Shown: positions 24,478-31,985 of the stretch, one piece after another
Layout: each line of letters begins with the position of its first letter
How positions within the stretch are numbered: position 1 is the stretch's first letter
Source of the DNA: Anaerolineales bacterium HSG25
GTDB lineage: Bacteria > Chloroflexota > Anaerolineae > 4572-78 > J111
Reading direction: 5' to 3'
Assembly (NCBI GenBank): GCA_030377865.1
Contig: JAUCGA010000042.1
Coordinates: 1 to 44,406, forward strand
DNA: 44,406 nucleotides
Program-made: the position numbers and the translations under genes
The notes under the pieces: model-generated
Seen by the model: the letters and a program-made list of their open reading frames with translations, nothing else
Told to the model about the DNA's origin: nothing
Databases searched by the model: none

Positions 24478-26419
24478 TTTCCATTTGTGGAAGCATGCGA
24501 AACTGGGTTTGATATAAGTTAGCATACAAACCACCCTCGGTCAATAATATCTCATGAGCCGATTGGGTCTCGGTGCGATGCCCTTGCTCGACTAAACGAC
24601 CATCACTCATGACTAGAATCACATCGGCGGCTAAAATCGTGCTGAGACGGTGAGCGATAACAATACTGGTTCGATTTTTCATGATACCCTCTAACGCGTC
24701 TTGAATCAAGGCTTCGCTCTTACTATCGAGACTGCTCGTAGCCTCATCAAGTACCAAAATTTGGGGATCTTTGAGAATGACGCGGGCAATTGCCAGTCGT
24801 TGTTTTTCCCCACCACTGAGCCGATACCCTCGCTCGCCGACCACGGTATCGTATCCTTTGGGTAAGCTCTCGATCATGTCGTGAATGTTGGCCGCTCTAC
24901 ATGCCGATTCAACCTGAGCCAAGGTTGCATCAGGGCGAGCATACATCAGGTTGGCCTTGATAGTGTCATGGAACAGATAGGTCTGTTGCGTTACCATGCC
25001 GATGGCGTGGGCCAGAGAGAGTTGGCTGACCTCTCGTAGGTCATAACCGTCGATGCAAATTCGGCCAGCCGTCGGGTCGTACAGACGGGGGAGCAGATAG
25101 GTGATGGTGGTTTTACCCGCTCCACTTGGCCCGACCAAGGCTACCAACTGACCGGGTTTAATGTCAAAACTGATGCCTTCAACGGCCATGCGTCGGCTTG
25201 ACACTCTAACCGCATTCGATTCCTTCTCCTCAATCTCTTTGAGTTTACGCCTACCATCCGCGGTTAAACCCAACAGGCTAGCTCCGCCATCCCCCCCCTC
25301 GGTGTAACTGAAGGAAACCTCATCAAACCGCACCGCGCCCGACACCTCCTGTAGCTGAACCGGATTTGGCATATCCTCAATCTCTAACGGTAAATCAAGT
25401 ACCTCAAAAACCCGCTCAAAGCTGACCACGCTGGTCGAAAACTCAATATGAGCATTACTCATGGCACTTAACGGGCCGTACAGGTCGGTCAAATAGCGAC
25501 CAAAGGCGACCAGTGTACCAATCGTAAACGCACCCTGTAACACATAATGACCACCCATCCAAAAGACTAAAGCCACCCCCACCGCGCTGACCAAACCTAG
25601 CATCAAAAAGAACCAGCGCCCGATCATGGCGTAACGTACCCCAACATCGGCCACGGCTCGACTATGTTTTTCTAACCTAGCCTCTTCATCGGCTTGGCGA
25701 CCAAACAGCTTGGCAAGCAATGCCCCATCAACATTAAGCCCTTCGTTGAGTGCCCCGTTCATTTTTGCGTTGAGGTCCATACTCTCTCGACGGACATCGC
25801 GCATGACCCGCCCCACTCGACGAGCCGGAATAATAAACAACGGCACGAGGACGATACTCATTAGAGTCAAGCGCCATTCAAGGGTAAACATAATCGCCAG
25901 AGTGGCGGTAACGGTGACGATATTGGTGATGATGCTAATGAAGGTGTTAGTGACCGCATTTTGCGCCCCGACTACATCGCTATTGAGGCGACTCATCAAT
26001 TCGCCGGTTTTGGTGTGGGTAAAGAAACGCAGGCTCATCTTTTGTAGATGGGCAAATAATTCATTCCGTAAATCAGCAATTAGGCTTTCGCCGATGGTGG
26101 CGCTCAAATAACGCTGACCGGCTCCGATTAAGGCATTGATGATGGGGATGAGTACCATGCCCAAGGCTAACATGTTGAGCAGTTGCACATCCCCATTGAG
26201 CAAGGCATTGTCAATCAGTTCTCGATATAGTAGCGGCGGAATCAAACTCAGCCCCGTGATGATGAGGATCGTACATAATAGACCCAACACCTTAAATCGA
26301 TATGGTCGGGCATAGTACCAGATTCGTCGCATCAAGGCTCGGTTGATCTGTCTACCGCCTAACTTGTCTTCATCTCGGCTGATGTACAACCACCAGCCAC
26401 GACCTCCCCGTCCCATCAT
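24458..26419 (-). CDS. ABC exporter, fused membrane and ATPase domains (MsbA/BmrA type)
   Basis: The 653-residue half-transporter has six membrane helices in residues 1 to about 330, then an ATPase domain with Walker A (GPSGAGKTT), Q-loop (VTQQTYLF), signature (LSGGEKQRLAIARVI), Walker B (ILVLDEATSSLD) and H-loop (IAHRLST). By family it works as a dimer exporting lipids, peptides or drugs. GAGGTG just before the ATG supports the start. About 35 extra residues (from GGDGGASLLGLTADGRRK through AVRVSSRR) are inserted at the front of the ATPase domain, between the A-loop tyrosine and the strand before Walker A. The last residues RVVRE and the stop are encoded by a family D terminal repeat. Substrate unknown. 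Confidence 0.92.
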   Translation of the reverse strand: MMGRGGRGWWLYISRDEDKLGGRQINRALMRRIWYYARPYRFKVLGLLCTILIITGLSLIPPLLYRELIDNALLNGDVQLLNMLALGMVLIPIINALIGAGQRYLSATIGESLIADLRNELFAHLQKMSLRFFTHTKTGELMSRLNSDVVGAQNAVTNTFISIITNIVTVTATLAIMFTLEWRLTLMSIVLVPLFIIPARRVGRVMRDVRRESMDLNAKMNGALNEGLNVDGALLAKLFGRQADEEARLEKHSRAVADVGVRYAMIGRWFFLMLGLVSAVGVALVFWMGGHYVLQGAFTIGTLVAFGRYLTDLYGPLSAMSNAHIEFSTSVVSFERVFEVLDLPLEIEDMPNPVQLQEVSGAVRFDEVSFSYTEGGDGGASLLGLTADGRRKLKEIEEKESNAVRVSSRRMAVEGISFDIKPGQLVALVGPSGAGKTTITYLLPRLYDPTAGRICIDGYDLREVSQLSLAHAIGMVTQQTYLFHDTIKANLMYARPDATLAQVESACRAANIHDMIESLPKGYDTVVGERGYRLSGGEKQRLAIARVILKDPQILVLDEATSSLDSKSEALIQDALEGIMKNRTSIVIAHRLSTILAADVILVMSDGRLVEQGHRTETQSAHEILLTEGGLYANLYQTQFRMLPQMEKRVVRE

Positions 26420-26570
26420 AGTTTCACCTCAAATGTTGCATGTTGCATAATCTCGTTCCAACGCTCTGTATCCAGACAATATTTGTTCGTTGAATGGAAA
26501 ACCCAAAGGCATGGTAGTCCTTTGGGTTTATATCTGCAAATTTGTAACGGGCGCTTCATTGCTTATCTAC

Positions 26571-26673
26571 TATAGATGTTCAGATAAATATTTTCAGCCA
26601 TCACCTTCCCGCAAGTTTAGAACTTGCGGGAAGGTTGGCCTTGAATTGAAAACCATTATCTGAAAGACTGTAC
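26571..26673. repeat. Inverted-repeat element family G, copy 1
   Basis: The outer arms TTCAGATAAATATTTTCA and TGAAAACCATTATCTGAA are inverted. The core is CCTTCCCGCAAG / CTTGCGGGAAGG. It is almost identical to 40448-40550. Confidence 0.9.
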
Positions 26674-26745
26674 GAACCTCTTGACGATCATGATTTCAAC
26701 GTCACGTCTCCGGTTTCTACGCAATACGTATCATGCCCAAGAGTT

Positions 26746-26836
26746 GTAAAAGTTTAGTAATGCCGCCCTAGAAACCCGATTTCTTTGAGAAATCGGGTTT
26801 CTGACGCTCTTTCTGGCGAGTTCACTGAATATTTAC
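26746..26836. repeat. Inverted-repeat element family E, copy 2
   Basis: The same 91-bp structure as E copy 1, with the same central AGAAACCCGATTTCT hairpin. It is followed after four bases by element F copy 2. Confidence 0.9.
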
Positions 26837-26840
26837 CAAG

Positions 26841-26974
26841 AGTTTGTCATTTCATTCATGACCTGATATATTGACAAAATCAAAAGCATTTTTTGACAGG
26901 ATTGCATGTAAAAAATCCTGTTAATTTTGTTAATCCTGTCAGATATTGTTTTAGTCATGTTGAAATGATAAACT
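26841..26974. repeat. Inverted-repeat element family F, copy 2
   Basis: The ends AGTTTGTCATTTCA and TGAAATGATAAACT and the inner GACAGGATTG / ATCCTGTC arms match copies 1 and 3. It ends 10 bases from the stop of the LPNAG protein gene. Confidence 0.85.
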
Positions 26975-26984
26975 TCTGCATGCC

Positions 26985-28076
26985 CTACTCTTCCGCCGGA
27001 AAGATGCTCTTCATCCCCACCATGACCATGATCAGCATGACCAGCCCCATCACCAACAAAATCGAGTGCGATGTTGAGGATGGTAACACCCCACCCGCGT
27101 TGGGCAGATTATCCTCAGCCGCGGCTTCAATCACTTCGGGTGGTGCATCAACTGCTTCCTCGACAACCGCTGGAATCGCTTGCGGTGGCTGAGGAGCGGA
27201 TGGGTCAGGGCCGATTAAGGATACCTCGTCAATATTAAAATTAACCTCAATATGGTCGGGTGGTCGTTTCGCCCCCCGAATAAACAGGGTAATTTGGCGA
27301 CTCTCGCCGGAATTTATGATCGTCTTAAAATTGGTGAACTGTAAGGGCATTTGGTCATCTTGATGTTCGGTCTGTGAACCGTGATAGCTCTGTTCTGGAA
27401 GGTCGATGTTGATCCAGCCACCTTGAAACTCAACCGCGTTGTAGTCGCCACGACCACTGTAGTCGATACCCACGTCGAGGGCAAAATCGCCCTGATTCCG
27501 CAGTTCGTGGAAAAGTTTGGTACGCATAATGGCATGCACGGTTAGCAAATAGTTAGACTGAGGCAGAACCGGAACAGTCTGATAAATAGCCATAGTACGA
27601 TAGGGCTTGTTGTTAAACACCTCATAAATCTCCATAAGCTGGCTATGTTTACCACTGTAAACAGCCTCTCGCCACTGCTCATCGTACCATGCAAAATGCG
27701 CCCCGCCGTTTTCGTATCGTTCCCATCCTTTGGCCGCGCCGATGTCACGCGGGCCGGGAGTCTCGAACCCGCCGTTCTGTACCACATTTTTCAACGGAAT
27801 CGGGGTCGGGGTGGGTGTTTCGGTCGGTTCTTCATCCTCTCCTTCTGGCCCGCGAGGACGCAGACTCGGAAACATGCTGGCATTCCCTTCGTCACTATCA
27901 TCACCCTCTTGATTCGGTGTAGGAGTGATGGTGGCAAAAGCACTAGATATATCGGTATCACTTTGAGCCAGCGCTTGATTACTCTGCCCCGTGGCAATCA
28001 ATATAATCGCCAACAATAGGATAAAGATAGCTCCCAAACCAAGAGGAAGCGTATAGTTTGATGGTTTTCTGATCAT
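26985..28076 (-). CDS. Secreted surface protein with C-terminal LPNAG plus membrane anchor
   Basis: The 363-residue protein starts with a signal sequence (LPLGLGAIFILLLAIILIATG ... ALAQS). It then has an acidic and TPTPTP-rich linker (about residues 50-95) and a beta-sandwich-like domain beginning VVQNGGFETPGPRD...GWERY, which resembles carbohydrate-binding (CBM4/9-like) domains. The C-terminus has a proline-rich stretch, the motif LPNAGG, a hydrophobic helix (ILLVMGLVMLIMVMVGM) and a short tail. This layout resembles a sortase or surface-anchor signal; LPxTG is the classical form, so LPNAG is a variant. It is exported, and a glycan-binding surface role is inferred. No sortase is in the window. 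Element E copy 3 lies upstream of the start. Confidence 0.82.
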   Translation of the reverse strand: MIRKPSNYTLPLGLGAIFILLLAIILIATGQSNQALAQSDTDISSAFATITPTPNQEGDDSDEGNASMFPSLRPRGPEGEDEEPTETPTPTPIPLKNVVQNGGFETPGPRDIGAAKGWERYENGGAHFAWYDEQWREAVYSGKHSQLMEIYEVFNNKPYRTMAIYQTVPVLPQSNYLLTVHAIMRTKLFHELRNQGDFALDVGIDYSGRGDYNAVEFQGGWINIDLPEQSYHGSQTEHQDDQMPLQFTNFKTIINSGESRQITLFIRGAKRPPDHIEVNFNIDEVSLIGPDPSAPQPPQAIPAVVEEAVDAPPEVIEAAAEDNLPNAGGVLPSSTSHSILLVMGLVMLIMVMVGMKSIFPAEE

Positions 28077-28137
28077 AACAACTCCATTTTAGACTTTAAA
28101 TTGCCGATTTTTGTGGTGATGTTAAAAAGTAACCACG

Positions 28138-28228
28138 GTAAATATTCAGTGAACTCACCAGAAAGAGCGTCAGAAACCCGATTTCTCAAAGAAATCGGGT
28201 TTCTAGAGCTACTTTACTGAATTTTTAC
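28138..28228. repeat. Inverted-repeat element family E, copy 3
   Basis: A 91-bp copy in the opposite orientation, ends GTAAATATTCAGTGAACTC and TTTACTGAATTTTTAC. The loop of the central hairpin is inverted relative to copies 1, 2 and 6 (CTCAAAG). Confidence 0.9.
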
Positions 28229-28434
28229 ATATAATGAGGGTAACTACAGTGTTAATGATAACATAACTTTGTGGAATTGTCATCGTTGATTTAAGAATTT
28301 GGGAGACGAGCATGGATTATTCGCAATAGCACAAAAGTCGTCCAAATGTGGCACACTATAATTGCCTTAAGAAATCTTGTCTTGTTTTTGCCTAGCCAAA
28401 AACCCTACTGACGCTAACGGAAACTTTGGGCGAG

Positions 28435-28565
28435 CAAGACTACAACAGATTTGGGGATTTAACGGATAAAAACCTCCCCGATAACGGACTGATTACATTC
28501 AAATTCGGTTAATTCGTGTCATCGAGAACCAATCTGTTTCTTTCAATTATCCGTCTGTAGTCCTG
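28435..28565. repeat. Imperfect inverted-repeat element family O
   Basis: The ends CAAGACTACA and TGTAGTCCTG are inverted with one mismatch, and inner segments include AACGGATAA and TTATCCGTC. It is degenerate and has no second copy in the window. Confidence 0.5.
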
Positions 28566-28642
28566 TTTTCAACTGAACTAGAGATTTCGGGGTGAAGGAT
28601 TTGAGCGGAGAGGTGTAGTTTTCTAGTTCTGACATAACTATT

Positions 28643-28669
28643 TTAGCACTCAGGCGTGTAGAGTGCTAA
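28643..28669. promoter_or_regulatory. CIRCE operator (HrcA binding site), perfect match
   Basis: TTAGCACTC (28643-28651), nine bases, then GAGTGCTAA (28661-28669) is an exact match to the CIRCE consensus. In most bacteria this site controls groESL and hrcA-dnaK. None of these genes is present here: the nearest minus-strand gene start is the LPNAG protein at 28076, 567 bases away, and there is no plus-strand gene within 3 kb. Confidence 0.9.
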
Positions 28670-28810
28670 CGAATATTATTCGGAAACGCAGTGTCCGATT
28701 TCCTGATTGTTGCGATTATGTAATCGCAACGGGTATTTGGCAGATATATACCTGCCTATTATGGGTACACTTCTGTTTTTTACAAGTTAGTTCTGAAAAC
28801 TACTTACTCC

Positions 28811-29080
28811 TCACTTTACAATTTTGAATAACGCCATCGCCTTAGCCTTCTTTGCCCCAATTCGATACATGTAGCTAGCCGCGTGTGCTTGGTTTAAGCT
28901 AGTGGGTGCATGTTGCATGTAAAACGACACAACAGTACGGCTTTTACGAAAGTCGTTTAAGACGTTAATGATTAGGCACAAATGGTTTTGGTCATTTGTA
29001 ACCTGAATAATCTTGGTTCTTAAGTATAATCTAGGATCAGACTTGTCAATCCCATCCGTAACTTTAGTTCTGATTTTCAT
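28811..29080 (-). CDS. Small protein of unknown function, third gene of a compact operon
   Basis: The start at 29080 overlaps the stop of the previous gene by one base (TAATG). A TTG at 29098 would give a longer form. The 89-residue product is basic, with alternating strands (LYLRTKIIQV..., LCLIINVLNDF...) and a C-terminal AKKAKAMALFKIVK tail. No membrane helix or known family is recognised. It belongs to a three-gene operon with two small membrane proteins upstream. Confidence 0.55.
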   Translation of the reverse strand: MKIRTKVTDGIDKSDPRLYLRTKIIQVTNDQNHLCLIINVLNDFRKSRTVVSFYMQHAPTSLNQAHAASYMYRIGAKKAKAMALFKIVK

Positions 29081-29373
29081 TAGCTCATCAATATCCAATA
29101 AGCATAGGCCAGCACCACGCCCAAGGCCACCAAAGCAAACAGATAACCAGCCGTAAAAAACAGCACCTTAAGCAATCTCCTAAGCCAGCTTGTACCTTTG
29201 GCCTTCTTCCGCTTACGCTTAATCTGGTCTAAGCTATCGAGTAGCTCATCGTTCTGTTTGTGCCACCAGTCGGGCATCATTTGGAGTTTGACGTTTCTTA
29301 TAAAATCCTCAGCGTCATCCAATGAATAAATCGTTTTAGCAATGAGTTTTGGGATGTCTTTAGGTTTGCTCAT
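29080..29373 (-). CDS. Small membrane protein, second gene of the compact operon
   Basis: A GGTGA ribosome binding site before the ATG at 29373 and a 4-base ATGA overlap with the upstream stop set the start; the longer frame to 29466 lies inside the upstream gene. The 97-residue product has a soluble N-terminus (IYSLDDAEDFIRNVKLQM), a basic patch (KRKRKKAKGTSWLRRLL) and one C-terminal membrane helix (VLFFTAGYLFALVALGVVLA). The basic patch before the helix predicts a cytoplasmic N-terminus. No family is recognised. Confidence 0.65.
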   Translation of the reverse strand: MSKPKDIPKLIAKTIYSLDDAEDFIRNVKLQMMPDWWHKQNDELLDSLDQIKRKRKKAKGTSWLRRLLKVLFFTAGYLFALVALGVVLAYAYWILMS

Positions 29374-29624
29374 AAAATCACCGCCAAATAAACGTAAGTC
29401 AACAACGCCCCACATGATAACATCGCCATCCCCACACCAAACAAGATAACCGACCAACCTACACACCCCTTACCCGCAGGCTCTTTTTTGTCATCCTCCC
29501 GCAACCTGTTCAAATTGTCGCCATAACGTTCGGTCATGGCCTTTAGTACGGATATTTTATGCTCTGCATCCGCTTTAGCATCCATGCTTTTACTAAGTAC
29601 ATCTAGTTTTTCCTTTTGGCTCAT
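29370..29624 (-). CDS. Small coiled-coil membrane protein, first gene of the compact operon
   Basis: A GGAG about ten bases before the ATG at 29624 supports the start. The 84-residue product has a heptad-like N-terminal helix (KLDVLSKSMDAKADAEHKI...MTERYGDNLNRL), a charged linker and one C-terminal membrane helix with two cysteines nearby (GCVGWSVILFGVGMAMLSCG). No family is recognised. It is the first gene after a minus-strand promoter (29792-29820) and a structured leader. The arrangement of three tiny overlapping genes suggests one small membrane complex. Confidence 0.65.
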   Translation of the reverse strand: MSQKEKLDVLSKSMDAKADAEHKISVLKAMTERYGDNLNRLREDDKKEPAGKGCVGWSVILFGVGMAMLSCGALLTYVYLAVIL

Positions 29625-29645
29625 ATCTCATATCTCCAGAAGCAA

Positions 29646-29775
29646 AACGCCATTGGGTCAGTTTGACCCAATGGCGTTGGTGTTACGATTTTGATAATCA
29701 AAACACACCAACACACCTGTTGGTTAAGTAAAATCGTTGCCATCGCTCCCAAGCAAAAGCGCAACGGTTTTTTTT
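29646..29775. ncRNA. Structured leader or small RNA with mutually exclusive stems
   Basis: A perfect 15-bp hairpin (29646-29660 with 29664-29678) sits right before the ribosome binding site of the 29624 gene. Next is a stem ACGATTTT / AAAATCGT (29685-29692 with 29730-29737) enclosing ACCAAC / GTTGGT (29707-29712 with 29719-29724). A third stem CGTTGC / GCAACG (29735-29740 with 29761-29766) is followed by T8 on the plus strand. The second and third stems share bases 29735-29737, so only one can form. Read on the minus strand this is the operon leader; on the plus strand it ends like a terminator. The molecule's direction is unresolved. Confidence 0.45.
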
Positions 29776-29791
29776 ATTGGATTCGATGCCT

Positions 29792-29820
29792 ATTGTATCA
29801 TATATGAGCGATATGGTAAA
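29792..29820 (-). promoter_or_regulatory. Promoter for the compact three-gene operon
   Basis: On the minus strand, TTTACC (29815-29820) and TACAAT (29792-29797) are separated by exactly 17 bases. Transcription would start near 29785 and give a leader of about 160 bases before the 29624 ATG. Confidence 0.55.
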
Positions 29821-30436
29821 TTACGACTCGCTTTGTGGTAAAAAGAGGTAGGTGTCTGTGTACGGGTGGGGAATCAAAAAAGTCCCAAAGTGGTGGAATT
29901 CATTGTTATAATATGCCATTCAGAAATATAGAGTCCGATTTGGGTGCGGGGTGGTGGTCAAAGTTGCATGTTTGGAAGTGTCAAAATTGCATGTTTGAGT
30001 GTGCAAGATTGGTTTACAGTTCGCAAAAGCGTTCTTTTGCGTAGTGAAAAATAACCTCTCAGATAATACTCAATTAAATATAGAACAGATTAACATTATG
30101 CGGGGATTGCGGAGTAAGCCCGCATGTTAGCACACACGAAAGAAGCTGATTTAAAGGGGGCAATCGCACAGCTTTTAGCTACTGAAACGATACAGGACTG
30201 CTTAAGTTCCGTCCTCCGTCCTGTTTTGCTTTTTTCGTTTCCTGCACAATTAAACGGTAATTACAACACTGTCCGAATGACATCTATTTTTTGTCTAGCA
30301 ACGCCATCTTTAATCAAGCCTATTTTGGTTATTACCTCTGAAGGAGTGCAAGAATTGTATTCTTGCTAGTCAAAATACAATTTTGACACTCCTCTTCGCC
30401 CCAATATTTTATTTCCGAACAGATCTATTTTTCTCT

Positions 30437-30591
30437 AGGAATGAGACTTTTTTAACTTGTGCATTTGACCGCTGATAACCGCTGATTGAAATCAGCGTCT
30501 TAAACGGAAAACCTACTTAAGCAGGTTTCTCATGTCAGCATAAGAATTCATTCTTATGTGAAAACGCGCAACTTATTTAATCCCCATTCCT
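30437..30591. repeat. Compound element family H, copy 2
   Basis: It ends with CGCGCAACTTATTTAATCCC, as in H copy 1, and contains hairpins such as AACCGCTGATT...AATCAGCG and GAAAACCTACTTAAGCAGGT. It abuts the stop of the M23 peptidase gene. Confidence 0.65.
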
Positions 30592-31915
30592 ACGGAATTG
30601 CTCGTTCTGTCCACTGTAACGGCTCGATGGCGAATCCGTTTAGGCGCATTTCCCAATGGAGATGGGGGCCAGTGACCAAACCTGTGCCACCAATGTAACC
30701 GATGATGTCGCCCGGCTCGACGAACTGTCCTTCTGTGACTAGCATTTCGGTTTGATGCCAGTAGCCGCTATACAAGCCCAAGCCATGATCAATGAGGACG
30801 GCATTGCCTCGGACATTTAGGGCTTCGGCTAACACTACCTGACCCGCGGCGGGAGCATAAATTGCCTTGTCCTCACCACCTGCAAAATCGGTGCCGCCAT
30901 GAAAACTGGTCACAGGGCCGCCACCGTAACTGCGTCGCGTACCAAAATCGCTAGTCACATAAACCGACGGGTAGTTAGCTGGATACCGCCAGCGTCCACT
31001 CCACATGGGGCGTGGCGTAACCTCAGACCAAATCTCAGCCAACCGATTCCACTCGACCTGACTAATTTCTGGGTCGAGCAGACTACCTGTCTCCTCATTC
31101 AGTTCGATATTTTCAGAGCCATACGGCCCATCGACCACGGTCACACTTTGGTAGGTTGTCACTTCTTGCCCGTTTGGCAAGGTCGCCACCAAGGTTATCG
31201 GGTATTGGTTCGATTGGGCCAGGGCATGGATTGCGGCCAAAGCCCATTTACGTTGTCCACTGCCCGTAAAAAATAAAGGCCGACCATCAATATCACCCTG
31301 TAAGGTTACAACTTGTGATAACTGAACACTGATGATGAGGGTTCGGCCTTGAATGATTACGGGTTCGGAAAGCTGAACCGATTCAAACGGAGCCGGATGG
31401 TTGGTCGGGGTTTGGGGTGGCCCCGTAGGAATTTGCAATATCTGCCCTAGTTGTAAAATATCAGGATTACTAATGCTGTTGGCTAAAATAATATGATTAA
31501 GCGGTACCTCGTACAGTTGGGCGATACTAAAGAGGGTCTCACCGGATTGTACCGTATGGGTGGTGCCGATCTCAAATGGGATAAATTCTGGTTGCGGAGT
31601 CGAGGAGGCGTTGGGAGCCGTGACATCCGGTGCGGGTGCTGACCCCGAAAAGGCGGGAGTCGGAGTCGGGATCAGTACTCCGGGCAAGATCAACGCTTGT
31701 CCCACATAAACCATGTAGGGCGGACGTAGACGATTAGCCCGCGCCACCGCCTGAATTTGAAGGCCATGCCGATAAGCTATCTGGCTCAAGGTGTCGCCCG
31801 ACTGCACGGTGTAGATAAACTGATCCGATGGCTGTTGCGCCTGAGCAGGTTGGACACCAGCATAAAGCAACAGAGTTATAAAAATGATGACAAAATGTTG
31901 GGTAACAAGTTTCAT
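30590..31915 (-). CDS. LysM-LysM-M23 peptidoglycan metalloendopeptidase
   Basis: The start is taken at 31915 (MKLVTQHFVIIFITLLLYAG...AQA), which gives a signal peptide; the frame to 31996 passes through palindrome C. The 441-residue protein has two LysM domains (YTVQSGDTLSQIAYRHGL and HTVQSGETLFSIAQLYEV) separated by a Pro/Thr linker. A beta-rich middle region precedes a C-terminal M23 domain with zinc-ligand motifs FHGGTDF and HLHWE and the accessory GYWHQ. By family it binds peptidoglycan through LysM and cleaves peptide cross-bridges outside the membrane. The ribosome binding site is weak. It is probably a housekeeping cell-separation or wall-remodelling enzyme. Confidence 0.92.
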   Translation of the reverse strand: MKLVTQHFVIIFITLLLYAGVQPAQAQQPSDQFIYTVQSGDTLSQIAYRHGLQIQAVARANRLRPPYMVYVGQALILPGVLIPTPTPAFSGSAPAPDVTAPNASSTPQPEFIPFEIGTTHTVQSGETLFSIAQLYEVPLNHIILANSISNPDILQLGQILQIPTGPPQTPTNHPAPFESVQLSEPVIIQGRTLIISVQLSQVVTLQGDIDGRPLFFTGSGQRKWALAAIHALAQSNQYPITLVATLPNGQEVTTYQSVTVVDGPYGSENIELNEETGSLLDPEISQVEWNRLAEIWSEVTPRPMWSGRWRYPANYPSVYVTSDFGTRRSYGGGPVTSFHGGTDFAGGEDKAIYAPAAGQVVLAEALNVRGNAVLIDHGLGLYSGYWHQTEMLVTEGQFVEPGDIIGYIGGTGLVTGPHLHWEMRLNGFAIEPLQWTERAIP

Positions 31916-31952
31916 AGTTTTATCGTGACGTGTAATACCATCCTTTGAAACA

Positions 31953-31979
31953 CCTCCGAGGAGCTTCGCACCTCGGAGG
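31953..31979. repeat. Palindrome family C, copy 2
   Basis: CCTCCGAGG / CCTCGGAGG close the loop AGCTTCGCA. It lies between the M23 peptidase start and the dehydratase stop. Compared with 6022-6048 one stem pair differs by a compensated change. Confidence 0.8.
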
Positions 31980-31985
31980 AGAGGG

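Larger units (their letters stand above)
26420..26984. other. Intergenic stretch: elements G, E and F in series
   Basis: This 565-bp gap between two minus-strand genes holds G copy 1 (26571-26673), E copy 2 (26746-26836) and F copy 2 (26841-26974), almost end to end. No gene is seen; the promoter of the ABC exporter must lie in the first 150 bases but is not obvious. Confidence 0.75.
28077..28810. other. Gene-free stretch with E and O elements and an orphan CIRCE operator
   Basis: This 734-bp gap between two minus-strand genes holds E copy 3 (28138-28228), a TATAAT at 28357-28362, an imperfect inverted-repeat element (28435-28565), a perfect CIRCE operator (28643-28669) and a GTTGCGATT / AATCGCAAC hairpin (28707-28728). 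No open frame of convincing quality is present on either strand. Confidence 0.75.
29625..30589. other. Gene-free stretch: structured leader, promoter and degenerate elements
   Basis: From left to right this 965-bp gap holds a structured region (29646-29775), a minus-strand promoter (29792-29820), and a plus-strand TATAAT at 29907-29912 with no gene behind it. The exact 17-base string shared with 8694-8710 (30034-30050), hairpins near 30100-30160 and 30190-30230, a degenerate family D right end (about 30395-30430) and H copy 2 (30437-30591) follow. Two open frames of 69 and 81 codons lack start signals and protein-like composition. Confidence 0.65.

Noticed and set aside
29646..29737. Structured repeat region considered as an integron attC site
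   Set aside because: The core motifs of attC (GTTRRRY and RYYYAAC) are not placed correctly, and there is no integrase.
29835..30369. Two plus-strand open frames of 69 and 81 codons
   Set aside because: They have no start signals, their sequences are not protein-like, and they overlap repeat hairpins.
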